64,000 nucleotides of DNA from CAINVV01 sp036508555 (lineage in GTDB: Bacteria > Bacteroidota > Bacteroidia > Bacteroidales > Prolixibacteraceae), in the NCBI GenBank assembly GCA_036508555.1, contig DATCHD010000048.1:23367-87366 (forward strand), written 5' to 3'. A program made the position numbers and the translations under genes. Position 1 is the first letter of the stretch, and each line of letters opens with the position of its first letter. Shown in pieces: positions 7,153 through 16,205 of this stretch. The notes beneath the pieces are model-generated. The model saw only the letters and a program-made list of their open reading frames with translations. It had not been told where the DNA came from and made no database searches.

Positions 7153-9621
7153 CTAAAATTCTATCGACATACCCAGTAGTAAATTTCTTCCTGCCTGCGG
7201 GAAATAGCCATCCATTTTTTGTCTGGAACCTTCCGAATAATAGGAATATACCCAGCCGTTTGATTCGTATTGTTTGTTAAACAGGTTGTTTACATGCGCA
7301 TAAAAGGCCCAATTTTTCACCGCCTTTTTATGAAGTGTGTAGCTGAATCTTAAATTATTAATTGTATAGGCATTTAGAGAACGGTCGGTGCTAGAAGTAT
7401 TATCAAGGTATTGTTTGCTGATCCGTGTAGTTTGAAAATTGATTGCCAGGTTCTTCGTTGTTTGCCATAAAATGTTACTGCCGGCTACAAGTGATGGAGA
7501 AAAGGCTATATCTGTAGTTCCCAGGTTATTTATGATCTGTTCTCCCCAATGATCCCAGTCATCCACATACTCTACAAAACCTTTAATTTTATTTCTGCTC
7601 AGCGTTACATGATGTTCCCAGCTTAGTCTTTTTGAGATGGATACCTTTCCAGTGTATTCTATTCCAGTCCTGTAGCTCTCCGGAACGTTTGTCATAATGG
7701 CTGAACCGACGTCGTTAATTCTACCTGTGAGAATCAGCTGATCCTTGTAAATCATGCGATACAGATTAATACCTACATTGTATCTTTTGATTGTTCCTTT
7801 GTATCCCAGCTCAAAATCGTGAAGTTTTTCCTGGGTAGGTACAGGTTTGGATGGATCTGCGTCTGTATAATTGCTCCTGTTCGGTTCGCGGTGCGCATTG
7901 CCATAGGAGAAAAAGAAGCTGTTGCGATCATTCAGGGTATAATAAGCTCCCGCCTTTGGATTCAGGAAGTCAAACAAATGAGTCTGGGTGAGATTTCTTT
8001 GGTTTTCGTCCACTCCGTCGATCCTGTAATCGATGTGCCTGTATTGAACATCCGCATAAACTGATAGTCTTGGAGAGAGCTGATAATTCATTTTTACAAA
8101 GGCATTGTAGTCTTTTTTAATCCCTTTGGATCTGTAGTATTCATGATCGATAGCCAACGGTCCGTTGTATTTTTCCCAAAGAATATTTTCTATGACCCTT
8201 CCAAAATTATCACCCGAATAAGTGTTCCAGGCAGTTCCCGCGATGAGCTCCGTCTTTTCACTTTTGTAACTCAATGATCCAATGGCGCCGTAGAAGTCAT
8301 TGTCCAGCCACTTTCGTCGCACCAGATCCGTCGTGTCAATAACAGAATTCCCAACCACGACGGGATTCATCAGATAGGAAGAGAGCGACTGATCCTGACG
8401 GTATTCCTGGTAATAGCCTCTGCCATAAGTATAATGAAAAGAGATATTGGTACTGAGTTTATTGCTGAACTGATGAGTATAGTGCAGTTGATAATGGTCT
8501 TGTTGATAGTTATCGGTTTCATTATCATAAAAGGAGACCTCTCCGTTTTTGCCAATAATTATTCCTGCCGGGTTATAAGTCCTGTCGTTCTGAAGTTTAT
8601 CAGATGGCACCCCGTACCAGGCCTGGTAGGTCTTTTCTTTCCCCGAGAGAAAGATAGCTTTTAGCAGGGTGTTTTTTGTAAGGTATGCACCGGTCAGGTA
8701 AATGGAACGGAGGTCACTGGCAGCCCTGTCGATATACCCATCGGATGCGATTTTTGAAAGACGGGCCTCAAAAATAAATTTGCCACCAATCAATCCGGAG
8801 CCAATCCTGACCGTATTCTTAAGCGTCCGGAAACTCCCGGCTGCAGTACTCCAACCCGCATAACTCTTTGGATTAAGGTTGCTGGTCTGAACATTGACGG
8901 TACCCCCGAAGGCGCCGGCTCCATTGGTAGAACTTCCCACGCCGCGCTGAACCTGAATATTTTCTGTCGAAGAGGCGAAGTCCGGAAGATCCACGAAATA
9001 GACAGCATGAGATTCCGCATCATTAAGGGGAATTCCGTTTACAGTCACGTTGATCCGGTTGGCGTCGCTACCGCGGATTCTGAAATTGGTATATCCGATT
9101 CCGGTCCCGGCATCGGAAGTGGCAACCAGCGATGGTGTCAGACTAAGGAGGAAGGGAAGGTCCTGGCCTGTATGTTTTTCAGGCATCTTGCTGACATCCA
9201 GGTTCGAATAAGCAATAGGTGTCTTGTTTCCGGCTCTTGTGGCCGAAACAATCACTGCTTCTGTCATAATATCAGCAGCTTCCAGGGTTACCGTAATCCG
9301 GTTGTCTCCCTGATTTAAATTCAATTTTGATTTGTAATTGTGATAACCGATATAGGAAACCTCCAGAGAACACAGACTGTCTTTGATCCCATCAAATTTA
9401 AACTCACCTCTGGAATCTGTTGCCATGGCCTTTTTCTGATTTTCTACCCTGATGGTCGCCCCGGGAAGGGTTTCGCCACTCTGGTTGATAACTTTCCCCT
9501 GGAGGCTATATTGCGCTGATAATTGACCGACTGAAAGTATTAGCAGGAAGGACATGAAAAGTCGGCGTAAGGCTACATTTCCTCTCGTAAAAGATATTGA
9601 TTTTGAAAAAGTTGGATTCAT
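7153..9621 (-). CDS. TonB-dependent outer-membrane receptor, TPP-riboswitch controlled
   Basis: An 822-residue receptor. After a signal sequence (LFMSFLLILSVGQLSAQ) comes a carboxypeptidase-regulatory-like domain (LQGKVINQSGETLPGATIRV), the TonB plug with NFRIRGSDANRINVTVNGIP and VQRGVGSSTNGAGAFGGTV, then a long beta-barrel ending in Phe (LLLGMSIEF). ATG at 9621 is preferred over a TTG three codons upstream. The thiamine pyrophosphate riboswitch in its leader implies uptake of thiamine or a precursor across the outer membrane, which is an inference from regulation. It has no SusD partner and no adjacent thiamine transporter, and appears monocistronic. Confidence 0.9.
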   Translation of the reverse strand: MNPTFSKSISFTRGNVALRRLFMSFLLILSVGQLSAQYSLQGKVINQSGETLPGATIRVENQKKAMATDSRGEFKFDGIKDSLCSLEVSYIGYHNYKSKLNLNQGDNRITVTLEAADIMTEAVIVSATRAGNKTPIAYSNLDVSKMPEKHTGQDLPFLLSLTPSLVATSDAGTGIGYTNFRIRGSDANRINVTVNGIPLNDAESHAVYFVDLPDFASSTENIQVQRGVGSSTNGAGAFGGTVNVQTSNLNPKSYAGWSTAAGSFRTLKNTVRIGSGLIGGKFIFEARLSKIASDGYIDRAASDLRSIYLTGAYLTKNTLLKAIFLSGKEKTYQAWYGVPSDKLQNDRTYNPAGIIIGKNGEVSFYDNETDNYQQDHYQLHYTHQFSNKLSTNISFHYTYGRGYYQEYRQDQSLSSYLMNPVVVGNSVIDTTDLVRRKWLDNDFYGAIGSLSYKSEKTELIAGTAWNTYSGDNFGRVIENILWEKYNGPLAIDHEYYRSKGIKKDYNAFVKMNYQLSPRLSVYADVQYRHIDYRIDGVDENQRNLTQTHLFDFLNPKAGAYYTLNDRNSFFFSYGNAHREPNRSNYTDADPSKPVPTQEKLHDFELGYKGTIKRYNVGINLYRMIYKDQLILTGRINDVGSAIMTNVPESYRTGIEYTGKVSISKRLSWEHHVTLSRNKIKGFVEYVDDWDHWGEQIINNLGTTDIAFSPSLVAGSNILWQTTKNLAINFQTTRISKQYLDNTSSTDRSLNAYTINNLRFSYTLHKKAVKNWAFYAHVNNLFNKQYESNGWVYSYYSEGSRQKMDGYFPQAGRNLLLGMSIEF

Positions 9622-9672
9622 TGCGCTCAATTTTTAGTAAATAATTCAAAAGAGGCAACGTTAAAATTTCAT

Positions 9673-9748
9673 TTTCCCTTTCCGGCATTACCCGGACAGG
9701 TTCGATGGGTTTGATCTCAGCCTGTAATTTAAGGCACCCCTAATGCGA
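9673..9748 (-). promoter_or_regulatory. TPP (thiamine pyrophosphate) riboswitch
   Basis: Read on the minus strand the segment contains the THI-box signatures in order: GGGGTGCC near the start, GGCTGAGAT, ACCC...GAACCTG, then CCGGGTAATGCCGG and AGGGAA. These match the conserved P2-J and P4-P5 cores that bind TPP. It begins just after a -7-like element and ends about 50 nt before the receptor start codon, a layout fitting translational or transcriptional control by thiamine level. Confidence 0.93.
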
Positions 9749-9750
9749 TG

Positions 9751-9758
9751 CAAACCTA
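9751..9758 (-). promoter_or_regulatory. Putative -7 element for the riboswitch transcript
   Basis: On the minus strand TAGGTTTG fits TAnnTTTG and lies immediately before the riboswitch, so transcription would begin at the aptamer's first bases. A T-rich tract about 20 bp upstream could serve as the -33 region. Confidence 0.5.
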
Positions 9759-9827
9759 CTGTAAAGAAATGAAAAAAGAAAAATCACCCGGGTAATTTTC
9801 CTTTTTTACAGAATCTGGTATATTTGT

Positions 9828-11738
9828 TTAACTGATCCACTTCTTCAGGGAGACTATATTAACTTGATTGACAATGTTTTTAGCTTCCGAAGTATAAAGA
9901 AAATTAATTTCATTTGTATAGTGATCCATAATTTTCCCCCGCACCATCTTCATCGTACTATTAAGCATGTGGTTTTGCTCTGTAAACGCCTCAGGTAGAA
10001 TAACCATACAGGCTGGCAGCCATCTTTCCGGGAACATATTCTCAAATTTTCCACCTTTCTTATACTGATCAATTTCCGCTTTCAACAGCTCCAGTGCTTT
10101 CTCACAACCAGCATCGCTCTTGAGGGAAATTCCATGTTTCTCTAGCTGGCGGCTGATTTCGGCCACATTGGGAACAAACACCCCAACAGTATAAGGATTC
10201 TGATTGCTGTAAAGCATCGCTTGTTCAATAATGGGCGATTGATCAACGATGGCTTCTTCGATACCTTCCGGGCTATATTTTTCCCCATCATTACCGATCA
10301 GAAGGCTCTTAAATCTTCCCATAACATAAAGGAATCCGTCTTTCGACAAATAGCCCATATCTCCTGTATAAAGCCAACCATCTACGACCGCATCGGCGGA
10401 TGCCTTGGGATTTTTCCAATAGCCTTTCATCACGTTCCCGCCTTTGACAACGATCTCTCCTTTTTGGCCAACGGGCAGTTCCACGCCATTGTTGTCGAGA
10501 ATTTTACATTCCAGGTATTTTACAATTTTTCCTGAAGATCCGAATTTTACCGCATTGGGAGAATTAGCAGAAATAATCGGGGCCGCTTCAGTCAATCCAT
10601 ATCCCTGGTAAACAGGAATTCCGATGGCGCTGAAGAATCGTTGTAACTCAATATCCAGCAAGGCACCCCCTCCAATGAAGAAAATCAGGTTACCGCCAAA
10701 ATTTCCTCGAATTTTGGAAAACAGGATCTTATCATACAAAAGAGCAAGTGGTTTAAGCAAAGCGCGCCATCCCTTTCCCTTGTTCCAACCATTGCCGTTA
10801 TAGGCATAACACACCTTCAAGGCACTGTTAAACAGCTTCTTAGTGAAGGCACCCTTGCTTTGGATTCCCTTTTCAATGTTCTTGCGGAAATTTTTGGAAA
10901 GTGCTGGCACACTCATCATGATATGCGGCTTGATCTCCCTGATATTCAGTGGTACGTTGCGAAGGGTCTCCAAAGGAGTCTTTCCGCTTTGTATAGAAGC
11001 AACAGATGCTCCCTTGTACATGAAGGTGTACAAACAGGCGGTATGCGCGAAAGAATGATCCCAGGGTAAAGTAGCAAGTGTAACATAATGAGATTCAATG
11101 TCCAATATCGTATGAGCCTGGAGGACATTGACAGCATAATTGTTGTGTGTAAGCATAATTCCCTTGGGATCGGCCGTCGTTCCGGAGGTATAGGAGATAT
11201 TGGCTACATCGCCCGGCTGGATATTTTGCCATACTTGTTCGAATGCTGCCTTATTTTCCTTATCGGCAAGGAAGGCGATACCTCTGTTGGTGACATCCTG
11301 GAAAGTTATCTCCTTTGTGCCAGGAGTCGCATTCCCATCCATGACAATCACATACTCCAGATCCGGAAGCTGGTCTAAAACTTCTGCAAGTTTGGGTGCC
11401 TGTCCAGCAGAGACAATCACCATTTTCGCACCGGAATGCTCGATTCTGAATTTAAGTTCGATGGCCTCCAGCTTTACTGACAAAGGAACATTAATGGCAC
11501 CACAATAGAGGATAGCCAGTTCACTGATGATCCAGTTATTTCTCCCTTCAGACAATAGTCCGGCCCTTTCCCCCTTCTTTAGTCCAAGAGACATTAGTCC
11601 TGCACCAAATTGATAAACAGATTGTTGAACTTCTTTATAGGTTGTGGATTCGTATTTATCTGATAGTTTTTCCCACAGATATGGATTGTCTGGAAATTTC
11701 TTAACACTTGTCTCAAAAAGTTCGATTAATGTTTTCAT
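9828..11738 (-). CDS. Long-chain acyl-CoA ligase (AMP-forming)
   Basis: A 636-residue adenylate-forming enzyme that activates fatty acids to acyl-CoA. Motifs: the AMP-binding P-loop ISYTSGTTADPKG, GYGLTEAAPI, YTGDMGYLSKDGFLYVMGR and a hinge-like KSLLIGNDGEKYSPEGIEEA. The frame is open further upstream, but the extra 56 residues would overlap galM and do not resemble the family, so ATG at 11738 (MKTLIELFE) is chosen. It lies 31 bp after galM on the same strand and may be co-transcribed. The chain-length class is inferred from overall similarity to long-chain ligases. Confidence 0.9.
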   Translation of the reverse strand: MKTLIELFETSVKKFPDNPYLWEKLSDKYESTTYKEVQQSVYQFGAGLMSLGLKKGERAGLLSEGRNNWIISELAILYCGAINVPLSVKLEAIELKFRIEHSGAKMVIVSAGQAPKLAEVLDQLPDLEYVIVMDGNATPGTKEITFQDVTNRGIAFLADKENKAAFEQVWQNIQPGDVANISYTSGTTADPKGIMLTHNNYAVNVLQAHTILDIESHYVTLATLPWDHSFAHTACLYTFMYKGASVASIQSGKTPLETLRNVPLNIREIKPHIMMSVPALSKNFRKNIEKGIQSKGAFTKKLFNSALKVCYAYNGNGWNKGKGWRALLKPLALLYDKILFSKIRGNFGGNLIFFIGGGALLDIELQRFFSAIGIPVYQGYGLTEAAPIISANSPNAVKFGSSGKIVKYLECKILDNNGVELPVGQKGEIVVKGGNVMKGYWKNPKASADAVVDGWLYTGDMGYLSKDGFLYVMGRFKSLLIGNDGEKYSPEGIEEAIVDQSPIIEQAMLYSNQNPYTVGVFVPNVAEISRQLEKHGISLKSDAGCEKALELLKAEIDQYKKGGKFENMFPERWLPACMVILPEAFTEQNHMLNSTMKMVRGKIMDHYTNEINFLYTSEAKNIVNQVNIVSLKKWIS

Positions 11739-11769
11739 GCGGTAGTGATTTGATATGAATATCGCAAAG

Positions 11770-12807
11770 TTAGTTCGTTTCGAAATGGAAAGTTGTTTTT
11801 GATTGAAAGGTTTCTCCCGGTCGCAGAATTGTTGAAGGAAATTCGGGATGGTTCGGGGAGTCAGGATAATGCTGGGTTTCCAGGGCCAGTCCGCTGTAAC
11901 TTCCAAACCGGTCCTTCAGGGATGGAATCCAATAGCCTGTATAAAATTGGATCGCCGGCTCATTCGTAAACACAGAAACAGAACGACCGGTCTGATCATC
12001 AGATAGTTTTGCTGCCAAAATCATTTTTTTGTCAGGATTGTCGAGGATATAATTCAGATCATAACCATCCGGTAGTTTGCCGATATCTTTGCCAACAGAT
12101 TTGACAGATGAAAAGTCAAAAGGAGTGTTGGTTACATCAGCGACTTCCCCGGTAGGGATAAGTGTCTCATCGTTGACAGTTCTTTTCTTGCTGTTAATCT
12201 GAAGTTGATGATTGAAAATATTTTCTTTTCCTCCGTTGAGGTTGAAATAGGTATGGTTGGTAAGGTTGACGACGGTTGTCCTGTCTGTCGTTGCCTTGTA
12301 TTCAACCTTCAACTCATTCTTATGGGTTAACTTGTATAGAATCGTGATATCCAAGTTGCCCGGATAGTTCTCCTCAAGATGGACGCTCCGATATTTTAAT
12401 TCCAGACCTACAAAATCAGGCATTACAATGGGTTTTGCAGCCCAGACCATCTTATCGAACCCAATAAGACCGCCATGCAGGTGATTGGGTCCGTTGTTTA
12501 TTGCTAATTGATAGCCGAGGCCTTCGATATTCAACTTTCCGCCTCCGATGCGATTGCAATATCTTCCGCAAACGGCGCCGAAATAGGGGTAATTCGCCAG
12601 GTAATCCGCAGAAAGGTAGTCATTAAGAGATTGAAAACCAAGTACAATGTTCTCTTTTTTGCCATGCTTGTCTGCCATTTCTATGGCCGTTATAATAGCT
12701 CCATAATTAGTGATTTTAACAGAGACACCCTTAGGATTAACCAGTGTATAGAGAAAAACCTTTTCACCATGGGAGCACTGTCCAAAAACTTCTTTTTTTA
12801 TGTTCAT
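11770..12807 (-). CDS. galM: Aldose 1-epimerase (mutarotase)
   Basis: A 345-residue cytoplasmic enzyme that interconverts alpha and beta anomers of glucose and galactose. Recognisable features are NYGAIITAIEMADKHGK, GRYCNRIGGGKL, NNGPNHLHGGLIGFDKMVW with the catalytic-region His residues, NLTNHTYFNLNGG, and a C-terminal LALETQHYPDSPNHPEFP that provides the conserved Glu. No signal peptide is seen. It starts a probable two-gene unit with the acyl-CoA ligase and is divergent from the metallophosphoesterase. Confidence 0.94.
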   Translation of the reverse strand: MNIKKEVFGQCSHGEKVFLYTLVNPKGVSVKITNYGAIITAIEMADKHGKKENIVLGFQSLNDYLSADYLANYPYFGAVCGRYCNRIGGGKLNIEGLGYQLAINNGPNHLHGGLIGFDKMVWAAKPIVMPDFVGLELKYRSVHLEENYPGNLDITILYKLTHKNELKVEYKATTDRTTVVNLTNHTYFNLNGGKENIFNHQLQINSKKRTVNDETLIPTGEVADVTNTPFDFSSVKSVGKDIGKLPDGYDLNYILDNPDKKMILAAKLSDDQTGRSVSVFTNEPAIQFYTGYWIPSLKDRFGSYSGLALETQHYPDSPNHPEFPSTILRPGETFQSKTTFHFETN

Positions 12808-12894
12808 TTGTTAATATTTTGAAAGTCCGGATGTAAACTTATACAAATCGAAGATTTCCTGAAAGACATGTGAGCAATTTCGCAGAAATATATT

Positions 12895-12925
12895 TTTGGT
12901 AAGTCGCACGATAAATCTAATTTTA
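12895..12925 (+). promoter_or_regulatory. Putative metallophosphoesterase promoter (TTTG-N19-TAATTTTA)
   Basis: TTTG at 12895-12898 and TAATTTTA at 12918-12925 are spaced by 19 bp, close to the Bacteroidota consensus, and sit 28 bp before the start codon. Confidence 0.48.
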
Positions 12926-12953
12926 CTTCATTAACGCTATCACAGCTTTTTGG

Positions 12954-13880
12954 ATGGAAGGATACGATATTATCGGAGACATTCACGGTTATGCCACCTT
13001 GTTGAGACAACTTCTCACTGAGATGGGATATAAACGCTTGAAGGGTGTTTTCCGGCATCCCAAAAGAAAGGCAATCTTTGTTGGGGATTTCATCAACCGC
13101 GGACCCGAAATCCGGGAGACCTTGCTGATAGTCCGCTCAATGGTGGATGCCGGCAGTGCTCTGGCAATCCTGGGTAATCATGAATATAGTTGTATCCTTT
13201 ACCACATAAAAGACGATAATGGCGTTTTCATGTCGAAACATATTGCCGGAAACCGGACGCAAATCCAGAAAACTCTGACTGTCTTTAAAAATCTGAACGA
13301 AGAATGGATTGATCACCTGAAATGGATGCGCACACTGCCATTTTTTCTCGATCTCGGTGCGATCAGAATCGGCCATGCGTATTGGAACGACCAGGAAATC
13401 AAAACTTTAAAGGAATTTTTACCGGAAAGAAGGCTGAAGAAAAAATTCCTGCGTGATATGCATAAAAAGCGTCCGGATATGGCCGCAATTGTCTACAAAT
13501 TATTGAAAGGATTGGAATTCAAATGCCCCAAAGACCTGATCATCAAATGTAGCAAAGGCCTTAGCAGGAGGGTCTTTACACTCAAGTGGTGGACGAGTCC
13601 GGAGGATAAGACTTTCCGTCAGCTTTATTTTGGCAACAAGTTTATTTTACCGGATTATCACCCGCCTGTCGAAATGGCTCCTGCGTACGAACCTTATTCC
13701 CCCGGTCAGCCCATCGTATTTTTCGGTCATTACTGCCTATCGGAAGGACCTGCCATCCTGCAGCAAAATATTTGTTGCTTAGACAGTTGCGTCGTCACTA
13801 CCGGAAAGTTGGCAGCCTATCGCTGGAGCGGCGAGAAAGAACTGATTTCAGGAAATCTGCTGGTCGTAGGCGGAAAATAA
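12954..13880 (+). CDS. Calcineurin-like metallophosphoesterase (ApaH/PrpE-like)
   Basis: A 308-residue protein with the three phosphoesterase motifs near the N-terminus: GDIHG (about residue 8), GDFINRGP (about 44) and GNHE (about 74). A later histidine motif, FFGHYCL, fits the fourth metal-site segment. These coordinate a dinuclear metal centre that cleaves phosphoesters, and ApaH/PrpE relatives hydrolyse dinucleoside polyphosphates. The actual substrate is not deducible. There is no signal peptide. The stop codon directly abuts the stop of guaA on the opposite strand, with no base between them. Confidence 0.85.
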   Translation: MEGYDIIGDIHGYATLLRQLLTEMGYKRLKGVFRHPKRKAIFVGDFINRGPEIRETLLIVRSMVDAGSALAILGNHEYSCILYHIKDDNGVFMSKHIAGNRTQIQKTLTVFKNLNEEWIDHLKWMRTLPFFLDLGAIRIGHAYWNDQEIKTLKEFLPERRLKKKFLRDMHKKRPDMAAIVYKLLKGLEFKCPKDLIIKCSKGLSRRVFTLKWWTSPEDKTFRQLYFGNKFILPDYHPPVEMAPAYEPYSPGQPIVFFGHYCLSEGPAILQQNICCLDSCVVTTGKLAAYRWSGEKELISGNLLVVGGK

Positions 13881-15407
13881 TTATTCCCACTCAATTGTAG
13901 CCGGTGGCTTGGAGCTGATGTCGTACACTACGCGGTTAATCCCCCTGACTTTATTAATGATATCATTGGAAACCTTTGCCAGAAACTCGTACGGAAGGTG
14001 AACCCAATCGGCCGTCATGCCGTCGGTAGATGCAACCGCCCGCAGAGCTACCACATTTTCATAAGTTCTTTCGTCGCCCATCACGCCAACAGACTGGACG
14101 GGCAACAACATCACACCTGCCTGCCAGACTTTGTCGTAGAGGCCCCAATCCCTGAGTGCCTGAGTAAAGATGGCATCTGCTTCCTGCAGTAGCATAACTT
14201 TTTCAGGAGTCACATCGGAAAGTATCCTGATCCCCAGGCCAGGTCCGGGGAATGGATGGCGGCCAAGCAGCTCGTCCTTGATGCCAAGCGCCCTGCCGAC
14301 CCTTCTCACTTCATCTTTAAACAGTAGATTCAGCGGTTCAACGACCTTGAGTTTCATCTTTTCAGGCAGTCCGCCAACATTGTGATGCGACTTGATAGTA
14401 GCTGAAGGGCCGTTCACAGAAACCGATTCGATCACATCAGGATAAATGGTTCCTTGTGCCAACCACTTGACATCCTTTATCTTCTGTGCCTCAACATCAA
14501 AGACTTCGATGAAATTTCTACCAATAATTTTTCTTTTCTTTTCGGGATCGCGGACCCCCTTCAGGTCATTCCAGAATTTTTCCCGTGCATCGACGCCGAT
14601 TACGTTAAGTCCCATCCCTTTGTAAGATTCCAGCACATCTGAAAATTCATTCTTGCGCAATAGTCCGTTGTCAACGAAGATGCAAGTCAGATTGCTGCCG
14701 ATTGCCTTGTTGAGTAATATGCCGGCCACACTCGAATCTACCCCTCCGGAGAGGCCCAGGACGACCTTATCGTTGCCCAGATTTTGGCGCAACAGATCGA
14801 TCGTCGCTTCAACAAATGAGTCAGGTGTCCAGTTTTGACTACATCCGCAGATATCAACCAAAAAATTCCGGAGTAAATGCGTCCCCTCTGTGGTGTGGTA
14901 TACTTCGGGGTGAAACTGAATGCCATAAGTCTCTTCCTTCAATACCTTGAATGCCGCGAATTCAACATCCGCGGTAGAGGCAAGGGTCTGATAATCTTTA
15001 GGTAAGCTGACAATTGTATCCCCATGCGACATCCACACCTGGGAATTTTCACTGATTAGGTTGAGGAGCAGATTATCCTCGTCCATCCATTTCAGATTGG
15101 CTCTTCCATATTCCCTTGAATCGGATGCAGCCACCTCCCCGCCATAAAAATGCGCGAGGTATTGTGCTCCGTAACAAATCCCAAGCAAAGGAATTCTTCC
15201 CCTGATACCGGAAAGGTCGATTCTTGGCCCCTTCTCATCTCTGACAGAATAGGGGCTTCCCGAAAGGATGACTCCCTTAATTGATTCATCGATAGCAGGG
15301 TAGTGATTAAACGGATGTATTTCGCAAAATACATTCAGCTCGCGAACCCTGCGACCTATTAATTGAGTGTACTGGGAACCGAAATCAAGGATTAAAATTT
15401 TTTCCAT
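13881..15407 (-). CDS. guaA: GMP synthase (glutamine-hydrolysing)
   Basis: A 508-residue enzyme that aminates XMP to GMP in purine synthesis. The N-terminal class I glutaminase domain shows the nucleophile region LLGICYGAQYLAHFYGG and the His-Glu pair in GIQFHPEVYHT. The ATP-pyrophosphatase domain starts at VVLGLSGGVDSSVAG, and the C-terminal dimerisation domain ends SSKPPATIEWE, the usual family terminus. Its start abuts the stop of the DUF1080 gene with no gap, implying translational coupling in the minus-strand cluster. Confidence 0.97.
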   Translation of the reverse strand: MEKILILDFGSQYTQLIGRRVRELNVFCEIHPFNHYPAIDESIKGVILSGSPYSVRDEKGPRIDLSGIRGRIPLLGICYGAQYLAHFYGGEVAASDSREYGRANLKWMDEDNLLLNLISENSQVWMSHGDTIVSLPKDYQTLASTADVEFAAFKVLKEETYGIQFHPEVYHTTEGTHLLRNFLVDICGCSQNWTPDSFVEATIDLLRQNLGNDKVVLGLSGGVDSSVAGILLNKAIGSNLTCIFVDNGLLRKNEFSDVLESYKGMGLNVIGVDAREKFWNDLKGVRDPEKKRKIIGRNFIEVFDVEAQKIKDVKWLAQGTIYPDVIESVSVNGPSATIKSHHNVGGLPEKMKLKVVEPLNLLFKDEVRRVGRALGIKDELLGRHPFPGPGLGIRILSDVTPEKVMLLQEADAIFTQALRDWGLYDKVWQAGVMLLPVQSVGVMGDERTYENVVALRAVASTDGMTADWVHLPYEFLAKVSNDIINKVRGINRVVYDISSKPPATIEWE

Positions 15408-16193
15408 TTACAATTTCCTAACCCAGATATTACGGTAACTAACCGGATTACCATGATTTTGTAATTCCAGTGGCCCGGCTCCATGAGCCTTGTATTTAGG
15501 AATACCGATGTATTCTGTCGATCCGAAAAGCGATACATTGTTCTGAACCAGAACACCATTCTGAAGTACTGTTACCCGGACAGGCGAGAATACGGTTCCA
15601 TCTTCCTTAAACCGAGGTGCAGTGTATATTACATCATAAGTTTGCCATTCTCCCGGTTTCTTGCAGACGTTGACCAGCGGGGCATATTGCTTGTAAAATG
15701 AGCCGGCCTGTCCGTTGCGGTAGGTCCGGTTATCATAGTTGTCGAGGACCTGAAGTTCGTACTTGCCCTGCATGAAGATGCCGGAATTTCCGCGACCCTG
15801 ACTCTCGCCTTTTACCTCTGCCGGGGTTCTCCATTCGATGTGCAGTTGAAAATCTTCCATTTCCATTTTGCTTTTGATACCACCAGCTCCCTTAGCTACC
15901 GTGACACAGTTGTCTGCGACATTCCAGCCGGAAGGCTCATTCTTGGTGTTAGTCCAGTTGGCATTGAAGCTTTCAGGGGTACCGTCAAACAATACGACTG
16001 CATCAGACGGGGCATCCATGGGTGTCTGGCCGGGAGTGACCACCACAACTTCAGGATCCCAGAATTCGGTCATCTCGGGTTTCATTTTTGCCAGATCTTC
16101 CTTGGAAGGTTCAGCTTTCTTTGGGGTTTCAGCTTTTTGGGCGAATGCTCCGAAAGCAATCAAAAGGACGGGTACAAATAATAGTTTTTTCAT
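15408..16193 (-). CDS. Secreted DUF1080 (3-keto-disaccharide hydrolase-like) protein
   Basis: A 261-residue protein with a signal peptide (KKLLFVPVLLIAFGAFAQ), a short Lys/Glu/Pro-rich linker, and a DUF1080 concanavalin-like domain (DAVVLFDGTPESFNANW; EWRTPAEVKGESQGRGNSGI; QVLDNYDNRTY; PLELQNHGNPVSYRNIWVR). The family includes periplasmic hydrolases of 3-keto-glycosides. ATG at 16193 is preferred over a GTG one codon upstream. Its zero-spacing junction with guaA is odd for a secreted glycan protein and probably reflects compact packing, not a shared pathway. Confidence 0.87.
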   Translation of the reverse strand: MKKLLFVPVLLIAFGAFAQKAETPKKAEPSKEDLAKMKPEMTEFWDPEVVVVTPGQTPMDAPSDAVVLFDGTPESFNANWTNTKNEPSGWNVADNCVTVAKGAGGIKSKMEMEDFQLHIEWRTPAEVKGESQGRGNSGIFMQGKYELQVLDNYDNRTYRNGQAGSFYKQYAPLVNVCKKPGEWQTYDVIYTAPRFKEDGTVFSPVRVTVLQNGVLVQNNVSLFGSTEYIGIPKYKAHGAGPLELQNHGNPVSYRNIWVRKL

Positions 16194-16205
16194 CACAGTT
16201 AAATA

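Noticed and set aside
9506..9688. Small minus-strand frame across the receptor's leader
   Set aside because: It runs from the TPP riboswitch into the receptor gene in a different frame and has no coding character.
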